A stretch of DNA of 64,000 bases from Achromobacter mucicolens (GTDB taxonomy: Bacteria; Pseudomonadota; Gammaproteobacteria; Burkholderiales; Burkholderiaceae_B). Under the pieces are notes generated by a model that saw nothing but the letters and a program-made list of their open reading frames with translations, was not told where the DNA came from and did no database searches. A program made the position numbers and the translations under genes. Location: contig NZ_CADIJP010000001.1 in the NCBI RefSeq assembly GCF_902859725.1, positions 310,001-374,000 on the forward strand, read 5' to 3'. Within the stretch, counting starts at the first letter, position 1, and each line of letters begins with the position of its first letter. Shown one piece after another: positions 18,973-31,406 of the stretch.

Positions 18973-21234
18973 ATGAAATTCCGCTTCCCCATCTTCATCA
19001 TCGACGAGGACTACCGTTCCGAGAACGCGTCCGGTTTGGGTATCCGTGCCTTGTCCGCAGCAATCGAGGCCGAGGGCGTCGAGGTGATCGGGGTGACCAG
19101 TTACGGCGACCTGAGTTCGTTCGCGCAGCAGCAGAGCCGCGCCAGCGCCTTCATCCTGTCGATCGACGATGAAGAGTTCGACGTGGACTCGCCCGAGGAC
19201 GTGGCCAGCGCGATCAAGAACCTGCGCGCCTTCATCGGCGAACTGCGCTTTCGCAACGCGGACATTCCCATCTACCTGTACGGCGAAACCCGCACGTCGG
19301 AACACATTCCGAACGACATCCTGCGCGAGCTGCACGGCTTCATCCACATGTTCGAGGACACGCCCGAGTTCGTGGCGCGCCACATCATCCGCGAGGCTCG
19401 CAGCTACGTCGACAGCCTGCCGCCGCCGTTCTTCCGCGAGCTGGTGAAGTACGCGCAGGACGGTTCGTATTCGTGGCACTGCCCGGGGCACTCGGGCGGG
19501 GTGGCGTTCCTGAAGAGCCCGGTGGGCCGGATGTTCCACCAGTTTTTTGGCGAGAACATGCTGCGCGCCGACGTCTGCAACGCCGTGGACGAACTGGGCC
19601 AGCTGCTGGACCACACCGGCCCGGTGGCCGAGTCCGAGCTGAACGCCGCGCGCATCTTCCACGCGGACCACTGTTTCTTCGTGACCAACGGCACGTCGAC
19701 CTCGAACAAGGTCGTGTGGCACGCCAACGTCGCGGCCGGCGACGTGGTGGTGGTGGACCGCAACTGTCACAAGTCGATCCTGCACGCCATCACGATGACG
19801 GGCGCGATCCCTGTGTTCCTGCGTCCCACGCGCAACCACCTCGGCATCATCGGCCCGATCCCGCTGGAAGAGTTCCACCCGGACAACATCCGCAAGAAGA
19901 TCGAAGCCAACCCCTTCGCGCGCGAAGCGGTGAACAAAAATCCGCGCATCCTGACGCTGACGCAGAGCACGTACGACGGCGTCATCTATAACGTCGAAAT
20001 GATCAAGCAGCAGCTTGGCAGCTATGTCGACACGCTGCACTTTGACGAAGCCTGGCTGCCGCACGCGTCGTTCCACGAGTTCTACCAGGACATGCACGCC
20101 ATCGGCCAGGATCGCCCGCGCAGCCAGGACGCGATGGTTTTTGCCACGCACTCCACGCACAAGCTGCTGGCCGGCATTTCGCAGGCCTCGCAGATCATCG
20201 TGCAGGAGTCCGAGACCCGCAAGCTGGACCGCAACGTCTTCAACGAGGCGTACCTGATGCACACGTCCACCTCGCCCCAGTACGCGATCATCGCGTCCTG
20301 CGACGTGGCGGCCGCCATGATGGAGCCGCCGGGCGGCACCGCGCTGGTCGAGGAAAGCATCCGCGAAGCCCTGGACTTCCGCCGCGCCATGCGCAAGGTG
20401 GAATCCGAGTTCGGCAAGAACGACTGGTGGTTCAAGGTCTGGGGCCCGAACCGCCTGGTGGCCGAAGGCATCGGCAATCGCGACGAATGGATCCTGGAAG
20501 CCAACGACCACTGGCACGGCTTCGGCGAAATGGCCGAAGGCTTCAACATGCTGGACCCGATCAAGGCCACGGTCATCACGCCGGGGCTGGACATGTCGGG
20601 CAGCTTCGGTGAGACCGGCATTCCCGCGGCGCTGGTCTCCAAGTACCTGACCGAGCACGGCGTGGTGGTTGAAAAGACCGGCCTGTATTCGTTCTTCATC
20701 CTGTTCACCATCGGCATCACCAAGGGCCGCTGGAACACGCTGTTGACCGCCTTGCAGCAATTCAAGGACGACTACGACCGCAACCAGCCCCTGTGGCGCA
20801 TCCTGCCGGAGTTCTGCCGCGACCATCGCCGCTACGAGCGCATGGGCCTGCGTGATCTCTGCCAGCAGATCCATGAGGCCTACCGTGAACGCGACGTGGC
20901 CCGCCTGACGACCGAGATGTACCTGAGCGACATGGTGCCCGCGCTCAAGCCGTCGGACGCGTTTGCCCGCATGGCGCACCGCGAGGTCGAGCGCGTCGAC
21001 ATCGACAAGCTCGAAGGCCGCGTGACGGGCGTGCTGCTGACGCCGTACCCCCCGGGCATTCCGCTGCTGATCCCGGGCGAACGCTTCAACCGCACCATCG
21101 TGCAGTACCTGCAGTTCGCGCGCGAGTTCAACGAACGCTTCCCCGGTTTCGAAACCTACATCCACGGCCTGGCCGACGAAGTGGGTCCGGACGGCGAAAA
21201 GCGTTACTACGTTGATTGCCTGATCGAAGAGTAA
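18973..21234 (+). CDS. Ornithine/lysine/arginine decarboxylase (PLP, biodegradative type)
   Basis: 753 residues, the size of the large inducible amino-acid decarboxylases. An N-terminal receiver-like wing domain (about 1-130) precedes the PLP fold-type I core (SWHCPGHSGGVAFLKSP, then FVTNGTSTSNKVV) with the Schiff-base Lys397 in HSTHKLLAGISQ, and a C-terminal domain closing with LTPYPPGIPLLIPGERF. It removes the alpha-carboxyl of a basic amino acid to give cadaverine, putrescine or agmatine, consuming a proton. The exact substrate cannot be read from the sequence. No antiporter gene is adjacent, which argues against a classic acid-resistance pair and for polyamine supply. Confidence 0.9.
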   Translation: MKFRFPIFIIDEDYRSENASGLGIRALSAAIEAEGVEVIGVTSYGDLSSFAQQQSRASAFILSIDDEEFDVDSPEDVASAIKNLRAFIGELRFRNADIPIYLYGETRTSEHIPNDILRELHGFIHMFEDTPEFVARHIIREARSYVDSLPPPFFRELVKYAQDGSYSWHCPGHSGGVAFLKSPVGRMFHQFFGENMLRADVCNAVDELGQLLDHTGPVAESELNAARIFHADHCFFVTNGTSTSNKVVWHANVAAGDVVVVDRNCHKSILHAITMTGAIPVFLRPTRNHLGIIGPIPLEEFHPDNIRKKIEANPFAREAVNKNPRILTLTQSTYDGVIYNVEMIKQQLGSYVDTLHFDEAWLPHASFHEFYQDMHAIGQDRPRSQDAMVFATHSTHKLLAGISQASQIIVQESETRKLDRNVFNEAYLMHTSTSPQYAIIASCDVAAAMMEPPGGTALVEESIREALDFRRAMRKVESEFGKNDWWFKVWGPNRLVAEGIGNRDEWILEANDHWHGFGEMAEGFNMLDPIKATVITPGLDMSGSFGETGIPAALVSKYLTEHGVVVEKTGLYSFFILFTIGITKGRWNTLLTALQQFKDDYDRNQPLWRILPEFCRDHRRYERMGLRDLCQQIHEAYRERDVARLTTEMYLSDMVPALKPSDAFARMAHREVERVDIDKLEGRVTGVLLTPYPPGIPLLIPGERFNRTIVQYLQFAREFNERFPGFETYIHGLADEVGPDGEKRYYVDCLIEE

Positions 21235-21257
21235 GCACGGGCGGGCCGGAAATCTTG

Positions 21258-22460
21258 ATGTTCGATGTTGCAGTACTGGGCGCGGGCGCCGCGGGCATGA
21301 TGTGCGCGGCGGTCGCCGGCCAACGCGGCCTGCGTGTGGTGCTGGTCGACCACGCGCAGCGCCTGGCCGAGAAGATCCGCATCTCCGGCGGCGGGCGCTG
21401 CAACTTCACGAACATCGGCGCCGGCCCTGCCAACTTCCTGTCGGAAAACCCGCATTTCTGCCGTTCGGCGCTGTCGGCCTACACGCCGCAGGACTTTCTG
21501 GCGCTCATCAAGCGCCACCGCATCGCCTGGCACGAGAAACATCGCGGCCAGTTGTTCTGCGACGACTCCAGCGAAAACATCATCGACATGCTGCGCGCCG
21601 AGTGCGGCGCGGGCAACGTGCAATGGCGCATGGGCTGTTCGGTGACCGAGATCGCGCAGGGCGAGGCCGGCTTCGAACTGCGCACCAGCCAGGGCGTCAT
21701 CCGGGCCGCCAAGCTGGTCATCGCGACCGGCGGCATGGCGATTCCCCAGTTGGGCGCAACGGACTTCGGGCTGAAGATTGCCCGCCAGTTCGGCCTGAAG
21801 GTTGTGGAGCCACGGCCTGCGCTCGTTCCATTGACCTTCGACCCCACCCAGTGGCAGCCGCTGTCCGAGCTGTCCGGCGTGGCGCTGGAAGTCAATCTGC
21901 AAACCGGGCAGGGCAAGGCGCGCGGCGAGTTCCTGGAAGACCTGTTGTTCACGCATCGGGGGCTGTCCGGTCCGGCGATCCTGCAGATCTCCAGCTACTG
22001 GAAGCCGGGCGAACCCATCGTGATCGACCTGGCGCCGGGGCGTGACCTGGCGCAGGAACTGCTGGCCTCCAAGTCCGGCAACCGCCAACAGTTGCACACG
22101 GTGCTGGGGGGATTGTGGCCCAAGCGCCTGGCCGATCGCTGGCTGCATCTTGCCGAGCAGGGCGGCAAGCCCGGCCTGGCGGCCCTGCGCCTGGCCGACG
22201 CGCCCGACAAGACGCTGCGCGCACTGGCGCAGGACATCCATCAGTGGACGCTCGTGCCCAGCGGCACGGCGGGCTACAAGAAGGCCGAAGTCATGCGCGG
22301 CGGCGTGGACACGCGCGGCCTAGATCAGAAGTCGATGCAGGCCAAGTCGGTTCCCGGCCTGTACTTCATCGGCGAAGCCGTGGACGTCACCGGCTGGCTG
22401 GGCGGCTACAACTTCCAATGGGCGTGGGCGTCCGGCGTGGCCTGCGGACAGGCGCTTTGA
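21258..22460 (+). CDS. FAD-dependent oxidoreductase, YhiN/HI0933 family
   Basis: 400 residues from ATG 21258. The N-terminal FAD-binding motif (VAVLGAGAAGMMCA), the family signature RISGGGRCNFTN, and the closing GEAVDVTGWLGGYNFQWAWASG are all present. The family (also called BaiN-like or aminoacetone-oxidase-like flavoprotein) has no firmly known reaction in most bacteria. It follows the decarboxylase gene after 23 bp on the same strand and may be cotranscribed. A start 42 bases earlier overlaps the end of the decarboxylase and lacks homology. Confidence 0.88.
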   Translation: MFDVAVLGAGAAGMMCAAVAGQRGLRVVLVDHAQRLAEKIRISGGGRCNFTNIGAGPANFLSENPHFCRSALSAYTPQDFLALIKRHRIAWHEKHRGQLFCDDSSENIIDMLRAECGAGNVQWRMGCSVTEIAQGEAGFELRTSQGVIRAAKLVIATGGMAIPQLGATDFGLKIARQFGLKVVEPRPALVPLTFDPTQWQPLSELSGVALEVNLQTGQGKARGEFLEDLLFTHRGLSGPAILQISSYWKPGEPIVIDLAPGRDLAQELLASKSGNRQQLHTVLGGLWPKRLADRWLHLAEQGGKPGLAALRLADAPDKTLRALAQDIHQWTLVPSGTAGYKKAEVMRGGVDTRGLDQKSMQAKSVPGLYFIGEAVDVTGWLGGYNFQWAWASGVACGQAL

Positions 22461-22549
22461 TTTCGCGGCGCGGTTAGCGCCAATCTGCGACGCGCATTCC
22501 GCTGCTGCGGACACCACTGCGGCACGCATCGCCAATCCGGCATTGTGAT

Positions 22550-22583
22550 ATCAAATAAAAATACATATCATTTATGTTTTGAT
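22550..22583. promoter_or_regulatory. AT-rich inverted-repeat region upstream of sodA
   Basis: ATCAAA (22550-22555) and TTTGAT (22578-22583) flank a very AT-rich core with ATACATATCATTTAT, in an otherwise GC-rich context, 47 bp before sodA. It is a likely promoter-operator. A Fur-like 19-mer at 22557-22575 matches only about half of the consensus, so Fur control is possible but not shown. Confidence 0.45.
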
Positions 22584-22629
22584 CTTTATCAAGCCCGTCC
22601 CGCCCGGGACGGATCAGCCGGAGACTCGC

Positions 22630-23244
22630 ATGGCCTACACCCTTCCCCCCTTGCCGTATGCCTATGACGCGCTGGAACCCCACATCGACGCGATGACGAT
22701 GGAGATCCACTACACCAAGCATCACCAGACCTACGTCAACGGCTTGAATGCCGCGCTGGAAGGCGCCGGCATCAACACGGACGAGCCGGTCGAAGCGCTG
22801 GTCGCCCGCATCAAGGAATTGCCCGACGCCGTGCGCGGCGCGGTGCGCAACCACGGCGGCGGCCATGCCAACCACAGCCTTTTCTGGTCCGTCATGTCGC
22901 CGCAGGGCGGGGGCGAGCCGGACGGCGCGCTGGCCGCGGCCATCGACGCCGACCTGGGCGGACTGCCCGCCTTCAAGGAAGCCTTCACCAAGGCGGCCCT
23001 GACGCGCTTTGGCAGCGGCTGGGCCTGGCTGAGCGTGACGCCCGCCGGCAAGCTGGTGGTCGAGAGCAGCGCCAACCAGGACAGCCCGCTGATGGATGGC
23101 AACACGCCCATCCTGGGGCTGGATGTCTGGGAACACGCTTATTATCTGAAGTACCAGAACCGCCGGCCGGAATACATCGGCGCTTTCTACAACGTGGTGA
23201 ACTGGCCCGAGGTCTCGCGCCGCTACGCCGCAGCACAGGGCTGA
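22630..23244 (+). CDS. sodA: Superoxide dismutase, Mn type
   Basis: 204 residues starting at ATG 22630 after GGAG. It turns superoxide into oxygen and hydrogen peroxide in the cytoplasm. Metal ligands are visible: His27 in [11 protein letters not shown], His82 in HANHSLFW, and the Asp and His in [11 protein letters not shown]. The motifs [10 protein letters not shown] and SSANQDSPL (with the second-sphere Gln in the C-terminal half) are typical of the Mn enzyme rather than the Fe enzyme. A ZIP metal transporter gene follows 30 bp later on the same strand, fitting supply of the metal cofactor. Confidence 0.94.
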   Translation: MAYTLPPLPYAYDALEPHIDAMTMEIHYTKHHQTYVNGLNAALEGAGINTDEPVEALVARIKELPDAVRGAVRNHGGGHANHSLFWSVMSPQGGGEPDGALAAAIDADLGGLPAFKEAFTKAALTRFGSGWAWLSVTPAGKLVVESSANQDSPLMDGNTPILGLDVWEHAYYLKYQNRRPEYIGAFYNVVNWPEVSRRYAAAQG

Positions 23245-23274
23245 GCGCATCTTCACGAAGGAGCGCAGCCGCCT

Positions 23275-24168
23275 ATGAATACCTTCAGCCGTCATCGCGT
23301 GCGGCCGGCAGCCACCAGCATCAGCGTCTGGACGCTGGCTGTGATGGTGTCCTGCCTGGCCCTCTACCAGCTCTGGGTTTACCTGGACGTGCGGGCGCCG
23401 CACGTGGCGGACGCGCTGCTTGGCGGGCTTGTCGCGGCCGGCGCCACCGCGCTCGGCACGTTGCCCATTCTCTTTGCCCGCACCATTCCGCAAAAGGCGC
23501 AGGACAGCATGTTCGGCTTTGGCGCCGGCGTCATGCTGGCCGCCAGCGCGTTTTCGCTGGTGGCGCCGGGCATCGCCGCGGGCGAGGACCTGGGTTACGG
23601 CCCGTGGGGCGCGGGCCTGACCGTGGGCGCCGCGATCCTGCTGGGCGGGGGCGTGCTGCTGCTCATGGACCGGACGCTGCCGCACGAGCATTTCATCAAG
23701 GGCAGGGAAGGGATGGAGGCGCACCGTCTGCGCCGCACCTGGCTGTTCGTGTTCGCGATCATGCTGCACAACCTGCCCGAGGGGCTGGCGATCGGCGTGG
23801 GCTATGCCGCGGGCGACCCGGTGCGCGGCACGGCGCTGGCCACCGGCATCGCAATCCAGGACATCCCCGAAGGACTGGTGGTGGCGGTGGCCTTGCTGGC
23901 CGCCGGCTACAAGCGGACCTTCGCCGTGGCGCTGGGCATGCTGTCCGGGCTGATCGAGCCCGTGGGCGCGTTGCTGGGCGCCGCGGTCGTCGGGTGGTCC
24001 GCGCCGCTGCTGCCGTGGGGATTGGGCTTTGCCGCGGGCGCCATGCTGTTCGTCATCAGCCACGAGATCATCCCGGAATCGCACCGCAAGGGGCACGAGG
24101 TCTACGCCACCTGCGGGTTGATGCTGGGTTTCGTCCTGATGATGCTGCTGGACACGGCGCTGGGATAG
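23275..24168 (+). CDS. ZIP-family divalent metal transporter (BbZIP/GufA-like)
   Basis: 297 residues with about eight membrane helices. The two binuclear-site helices carry HNLPEGLAIGV and IQDIPEGLVVAVAL, and the following helix ends ISHEIIPESHRKGHE. The order and spacing match the structurally studied Bordetella ZIP. ZIP proteins move zinc, manganese or iron into the cytoplasm. The gene follows sodA by 30 bp on the same strand with a GGAG site, so it may be cotranscribed and provide Mn for the dismutase (inference). Family call is firm, metal is not. Confidence 0.93.
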   Translation: MNTFSRHRVRPAATSISVWTLAVMVSCLALYQLWVYLDVRAPHVADALLGGLVAAGATALGTLPILFARTIPQKAQDSMFGFGAGVMLAASAFSLVAPGIAAGEDLGYGPWGAGLTVGAAILLGGGVLLLMDRTLPHEHFIKGREGMEAHRLRRTWLFVFAIMLHNLPEGLAIGVGYAAGDPVRGTALATGIAIQDIPEGLVVAVALLAAGYKRTFAVALGMLSGLIEPVGALLGAAVVGWSAPLLPWGLGFAAGAMLFVISHEIIPESHRKGHEVYATCGLMLGFVLMMLLDTALG

Positions 24169-24240
24169 CGCCGCCCCGCGCGCGACAGGCCTAGGCTTAC
24201 CCCGGGCTTTCGTTGTATGCTTTCGGCGCTGTCACGCATG

Positions 24241-24500
24241 CTGCGGGAGAGAGTGGCCGAAGGCACCAAGCCCGGCCGCCGCCGAAGGCGCAATTCGCCC
24301 AGAATCGCTCAGGTAACCGATACCGCGCAGGCTTGCCCCGTCCCGCATTTGTTGCCTCATGGCCATGCGGATGCGGCAAAACAGTACTCTGGAGAGACCT
24401 GGCGCCGCCCCTGAAACAGGGACATGGCGAGCAGCCCAGGCGCCGAAGGTGCAAACCCGCCACGCGGGGCAACTCTCAGGCAAAAGGACAGAGGGGCGGA
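24241..24500 (+). ncRNA. Tandem glycine riboswitch upstream of gcvT
   Basis: Two glycine aptamers lie in the leader of gcvT. Aptamer 1 (about 24241-24329) has GGGAGAG, CGCCGAAGGCGCAA and CTCAGGTAACCGATAC. Aptamer 2 (about 24388-24500) has CTGGAGAGACC, GCGCCGAAGGTGCAA and CTCAGGCAAAAGGACAG. These are the conserved core blocks of the glycine class. The downstream genes are the glycine cleavage operon, so glycine binding should turn expression on. The linker between aptamers is about 58 nt, much longer than the usual 10-20, and holds CCGCAT (24343-24348), which can pair with either of two ATGCGG copies (24365-24376). A hairpin near 24511-24535 may be part of the expression platform. Confidence 0.93.
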
Positions 24501-24585
24501 AGATTCAGCCGTTGCGCGGGCGCCGTCCGCCCGCAATCAGCGGCATTCCGTAACCCTGGCATCACGCCGTCCCGGAGTTCCCCGC

Positions 24586-25686
24586 ATGTCCGCACCCCTC
24601 AAACGCACCCCGCTGGCCGAAGAACACATCGCCGCCGGCGCCCGCATGGTTGATTTCGGCGGCTGGGACATGCCGCTTGCCTACGGCTCGCAGCTCGAAG
24701 AGCATCACGCGGTGCGCCAGGACGCCGGCATGTTCGACGTCTCGCACATGCTCAACGTCGACGTGAAGGGTCCGGACGCGTTCGCCTTCCTGCAGCGCCT
24801 GGTCGCCAACGACGTGTCCAAGCTGACGGTGCCGGGCAAGGCCCTCTACAGCTGCATGCTGAACCCGCAGGGCGGCGTCATCGACGACCTCATCATCTAT
24901 TTCTTCGCCGCCGACGAATGGCGTGTGGTGGTCAACGCCGGCACGGCCGACAAGGACGTGGCCTGGATGCAGCGCGTCAAGCAGGCCGGCGTGTTCGACG
25001 TCGCCATCACGCCGCGCCGCGATCTGGCCATGGTGGCCGTGCAGGGCCCCAACGCCCGCGCCAAGGTCTGGGCGGCCCGCCCGGCCTGGCAAGCCGCCAC
25101 CGAACCGCTGACCCCCTTCGTCGCCGCCCGCCTGGGCGACGACACGCTGGTCGCCCGAACGGGCTACACCGGCGAGGACGGCTTTGAAATCGTCCTGCCC
25201 GCCGCCGACGTGGTCCAGCTCTGGCGCGACCTGACCGCCCAGGGCGTGCGTCCGGCAGGCCTGGGCGCGCGCGACACGCTGCGCCTGGAAGCCGGCATGA
25301 ACCTGTACGGCCAGGACATGGACGAACTCACCCAGCCCGGCCAGGCCGGCCTGACCTGGACCGTGTCCTTCAAGAACGCCGAGCGCCGCTTCATCGGCCG
25401 CGATGCGCTCGAGCAATTCGCTACGCCCGCCACGTTCATCGGCTTAAAGCTCAAGGACCGCGGCGTCATGCGCGCGCACATGGCCGTGCGCACCCCGCAA
25501 GGCATGGGCGAACTCACCAGCGGCACCATGTCGCCCACGCTGGGCGTGTCGATCGGCTTTGCCCGCCTGCCGCAAGGCGTGGCGCCGGGCGATACGGTCG
25601 AGGTCGATATCCGCGGCAAGTGGGTGCCCGCCGTGGCGTGCAAGCTGCCCTTCGTGCGTAACGGCAAAGCCGTCGAACACTCGTAA
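24586..25686 (+). CDS. gcvT: Glycine cleavage system T protein (aminomethyltransferase)
   Basis: 366 residues from ATG 24586. The T protein takes the aminomethyl group from lipoyl-GcvH and yields ammonia and 5,10-methylene-THF. Landmarks: [35 protein letters not shown], the folate-site region [13 protein letters not shown], and [22 protein letters not shown]. The C-terminal barrel ([17 protein letters not shown]) is complete. It is the first gene of gcvT-gcvH-gcvP behind the tandem riboswitch. The start is set by homology; longer upstream frames run through the riboswitch. Confidence 0.97.
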   Translation: MSAPLKRTPLAEEHIAAGARMVDFGGWDMPLAYGSQLEEHHAVRQDAGMFDVSHMLNVDVKGPDAFAFLQRLVANDVSKLTVPGKALYSCMLNPQGGVIDDLIIYFFAADEWRVVVNAGTADKDVAWMQRVKQAGVFDVAITPRRDLAMVAVQGPNARAKVWAARPAWQAATEPLTPFVAARLGDDTLVARTGYTGEDGFEIVLPAADVVQLWRDLTAQGVRPAGLGARDTLRLEAGMNLYGQDMDELTQPGQAGLTWTVSFKNAERRFIGRDALEQFATPATFIGLKLKDRGVMRAHMAVRTPQGMGELTSGTMSPTLGVSIGFARLPQGVAPGDTVEVDIRGKWVPAVACKLPFVRNGKAVEHS

Positions 25687-25785
25687 ACTCGAAGCTTCGC
25701 GCGTGCGCCGCCCCGGACTGGGCGACGGCCGCCCGCGCGAGGCGCGCAACACCATTCATCTACCCGTATTCCCTCAGGAGTTCCC

Positions 25786-26163
25786 ATGAGTCTGCCCACC
25801 GATCGCAAGTACACCGAGTCCCATGAATGGGTCAAAGCCGAGGGCGACGTGTTCGTCGTCGGCATCACCGACACCGCCCAGGATCAACTGGGCGATCTGG
25901 TCTTCGTCGGCGACGTGAACGTCGGCGCAAAGCTGAACGCGGGCGAAACCGCTGGCGTGGTCGAGTCGGTCAAGGCCGCCTCGGACATCTACGCGCCTGT
26001 GTCCGGCGAAATCGTTGCCTTCAACGAAGAACTGGAAAGCAACCCCAACCTGATCAACGAATCGGCCTTCACCGCCTGGATCTTCAAGATCAAGCCGGAC
26101 AATGCGGCCGACGCCGACAAGCTGCTGGACGCCGCCGGCTACGAAGCCGTCGCCAACGGCTGA
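25786..26163 (+). CDS. gcvH: Glycine cleavage system H protein (lipoyl carrier)
   Basis: 125 residues. It carries the aminomethyl intermediate between P, T and L proteins on a lipoyl group attached to Lys63 in [14 protein letters not shown]. The family opening [10 protein letters not shown] and the closing ANGWIFKIKP-like [10 protein letters not shown] segment are present. It lies 99 bp after gcvT and 100 bp before gcvP, with AGGAG ahead of ATG 25786. Both gaps are free of terminators. Confidence 0.97.
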   Translation: MSLPTDRKYTESHEWVKAEGDVFVVGITDTAQDQLGDLVFVGDVNVGAKLNAGETAGVVESVKAASDIYAPVSGEIVAFNEELESNPNLINESAFTAWIFKIKPDNAADADKLLDAAGYEAVANG

Positions 26164-26263
26164 TGCCGCCCGCGAGGGAGGCGGGCCGTCTTGGCGCCGC
26201 CGCCCTCGCCAGACGCAATACCGTCCGTCCTCAGGACGACACCCGCTACCCCGAGATCTCCCC

Positions 26264-29137
<2,874 letters not shown>

Positions 29138-29152
29138 TCCTTGGCAGCATAA

Positions 29153-29185
29153 AAAAGCCCCCGTCCTTCGCAGGCGGGGGCTTTT
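29153..29185. terminator. Strong bidirectional terminator after gcvP
   Basis: GCCCCCG (29157-29163) pairs with CGGGGGC (29175-29181), with an inner CCT/AGG pair, flanked by A6 on one side and T4 on the other. It serves gcvP on the plus strand and the DUF945 gene on the minus strand. Confidence 0.9.
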
Positions 29186-29215
29186 GTTTGGGGCCGGCGC
29201 CAGGCCGGCCGCGCA

Positions 29216-31174
29216 TTACTTCGCGGGCGCTTTCGCCGCGGCGCCGAAGTCTTCGGCGATGCTGATGAAGGTGTTGAGCAGAATCTGCAGGTTGTCCTTG
29301 CCCAGACCGCCTTCGGCGTTCATGTCCATCTGCAGCACGGCCTGGTTCTTGTCATCCAGGTAGGCGCGGCTCCAGCGGTATTCCTGGTTCCAAGCGTTGA
29401 TCGCCTTGAGCGACATCGGCTTCTTGGTGGCATACGTGGCGGTCGCCACGAGGTCCAGGCACTTTTCCGTGAAGTCGTTGCACAGGAACTCCAGGCGCAG
29501 GTCGGTGGCGCCGGTGGTGCCCGGGTTCAGGACCAGCACGGGACCGTCGGTGCCATCGGTGCGGGTGACGGTGTAGCCCATGTCGTCCAGCATGTTGGCG
29601 ACGTCGTCCAGGTTGAAGTCCTGCATGACGCCCGCCACCGGTGCGGCGGCGGCGGTGGATTCCTCGTCGGAATCCATGCCGATGCCCGACAGCTCATCGT
29701 CATCGTCCATGCCGTTCATGCCCGTGGCGCCCAGCAGGCCGCTGAACAGTTCATCGGCGGGGATCTTCTGCCCGTTCAGATCGCCCATGCCATCGGCGAA
29801 CGTGAACTTGCCGACGATGTTGTCGCCGTCGTTCTTGCCGACGTTCATCATTTCGGCCATGCCGGCCATCTGACGGATGCTCTCGTCGGCGTCGGCCGCG
29901 GCCTTCTCGGCGGTCAGGCCTTCCTTCTTCATGGCGTACTGCACCATCAGGTCCTGCACCATCGGCTTGGAGATCACCAGCGAGGCGTCGATCTTCTTGA
30001 TCGCCTGCACCGCGATTTCCTGCGGGGTCAGGTCCTTGGCGTTGGCCGGGTTGGCCATTTCAAGCGTGAACGTCAGCTTGCTTTCGCCTTTGGCCGTTTT
30101 CCAGCTCAGCGGATCGATGCTGAACGAAGGATTGCCGGCCAGCAGCTTGCCGGCGTTGTCCAGCAGGACGTCGAACTGTTCGTCCTTCAGGCCTTCGTCG
30201 CTGGCGCCCAGCATGTACTGGCGCATCAGCTGGTTGTAGGTGTCCGACAGTTGCTTGACGGCCTGGCCGTCCAGGCGGGCAAGCTTCACCACGGCCTGGC
30301 CGTTGCCCAGCACGACGTCGTTCACGGTAAGGTCGCCCGTCTGATAGGCGGCCTGCACATTGATCGCCTTGTCGTCCTCGGACAGCTTCACGCCATAGCT
30401 GAAGTTGTCCAGCGCCACCTTCATGTCGTCGGTGGGGCGCAGGACGTCCACGCGCTTGATCTTCAGGTCCGAATTGCCCATGGAAATGCCGAACTTGCCC
30501 ATGCGGCTGTCGACGTCCATGGTCAGGCCCGCCACGGTCATCTTCACGGGGTCGCTGCTCTTGGTGCCGTCGACGGCCAGCTTGTCCATCACGCCGTGCG
30601 CGGTGACCGCCTGGGTGGCGCGGTCGAAGGTGCCTTCGATGCGCATGCCGCTGAAGTCCAGCGCGTTGCCGTCGTGCGTGACGGTAACGGGGGCGACCGC
30701 GGCGGTCGTCACTGCGTTGCCGCTGTAGCTGACGATCGCGTCGCTCATCAGCGGGGACACGTCCTTGGTCAGCTCGAAGACGGGCTTGATGTTGTCCGTC
30801 TTGGCGATCTCGGCGTGGATGAACGCCAGCTTGGGCGCAATGGCGCCGCGCGCCAGGGCGCTCTTGGGGAAGGGGCCGTGCTCGACGTTCGCGTCGAATT
30901 CGATCATGCCGCCGGGCAGGTCGTCCAGGCCCTTGTCGTTCTTGATGAACGACACGCCATAGCGCGCTTGCGTGGAGAACAGGCCGCGCTCGTACTTGAG
31001 CTGGTCGATGCGCAGACCGAACAGGGGCGTGACCTTGGCCAGCTTCTCGTTGGCCTGCGCCAGGTAACGCTGCGTGTCTTCTTCGATGCGCTTGCCGGTG
31101 TACCACGTGGCGCCGACCCAGCTTCCCGCTCCCACTATGACCACGCCCAGGGTGATCGCTACGCTCTTTTTCAT
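29216..31174 (-). CDS. DUF945 (YdgA-like) protein with a C-terminal YbjN-like domain
   Basis: 652 residues. Residues about 4-25 are a membrane anchor (SVAITLGVVIVGAGSWVGATW). Residues about 25-490 match the DUF945/YdgA layout (YTGKRIEEDTQRYL, YERGLFSTQARYGV, VEHGPFP). After an acidic linker (GMDDDDELSGIGMDSDEES) the last 125 residues look like a YbjN domain: DDVANMLDDMGYTV, FTEKCLDLVATATY, LKAINAWNQEYRWSRAYLDD, MDMNAEGG. In E. coli these families are encoded separately and their functions are poorly known. The start ATG 31174 gives the anchor. It is probably an anchored periplasmic protein, monocistronic between two terminators. Confidence 0.85.
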   Translation of the reverse strand: MKKSVAITLGVVIVGAGSWVGATWYTGKRIEEDTQRYLAQANEKLAKVTPLFGLRIDQLKYERGLFSTQARYGVSFIKNDKGLDDLPGGMIEFDANVEHGPFPKSALARGAIAPKLAFIHAEIAKTDNIKPVFELTKDVSPLMSDAIVSYSGNAVTTAAVAPVTVTHDGNALDFSGMRIEGTFDRATQAVTAHGVMDKLAVDGTKSSDPVKMTVAGLTMDVDSRMGKFGISMGNSDLKIKRVDVLRPTDDMKVALDNFSYGVKLSEDDKAINVQAAYQTGDLTVNDVVLGNGQAVVKLARLDGQAVKQLSDTYNQLMRQYMLGASDEGLKDEQFDVLLDNAGKLLAGNPSFSIDPLSWKTAKGESKLTFTLEMANPANAKDLTPQEIAVQAIKKIDASLVISKPMVQDLMVQYAMKKEGLTAEKAAADADESIRQMAGMAEMMNVGKNDGDNIVGKFTFADGMGDLNGQKIPADELFSGLLGATGMNGMDDDDELSGIGMDSDEESTAAAAPVAGVMQDFNLDDVANMLDDMGYTVTRTDGTDGPVLVLNPGTTGATDLRLEFLCNDFTEKCLDLVATATYATKKPMSLKAINAWNQEYRWSRAYLDDKNQAVLQMDMNAEGGLGKDNLQILLNTFISIAEDFGAAAKAPAK

Positions 31175-31358
31175 CGCTCTGCTTATATCGTTGATTGTCG
31201 AGTCATATCCGGCAGCGGCGGCCAACTGCGCCACTCGCGTCCGCGCGAGCGGAACCGTTCCTGGATACGCGTGTTCATCGGCCTGTCAGGCCCGCGGCGG
31301 AGTATACCGAGACACGTGTCCCGCAAACCCGCGCGCAGTTACCGAAGATTTCAAAATG

Positions 31359-31387
31359 AAAGCCGGCGCGGGTGCGCCGGCTTTTTT
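31359..31387. terminator. Terminator downstream of the M81/ABC operon
   Basis: AGCCGGCGC (31361-31369) pairs with GCGCCGGCT (31374-31382), loop GGGT. T6 lies on the plus-strand side; on the minus strand the hairpin is followed by TTTCATTTT. The only gene transcribed toward it is the operon ending at 31407 on the minus strand. Confidence 0.75.
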
Positions 31388-31406
31388 GTCGACAAAGTGC
31401 CAGGGC

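Noticed and set aside
22557-22575. Fur box upstream of sodA
   Set aside because: Only about 10 of 19 positions match the consensus; recorded as an AT-rich operator without naming Fur.
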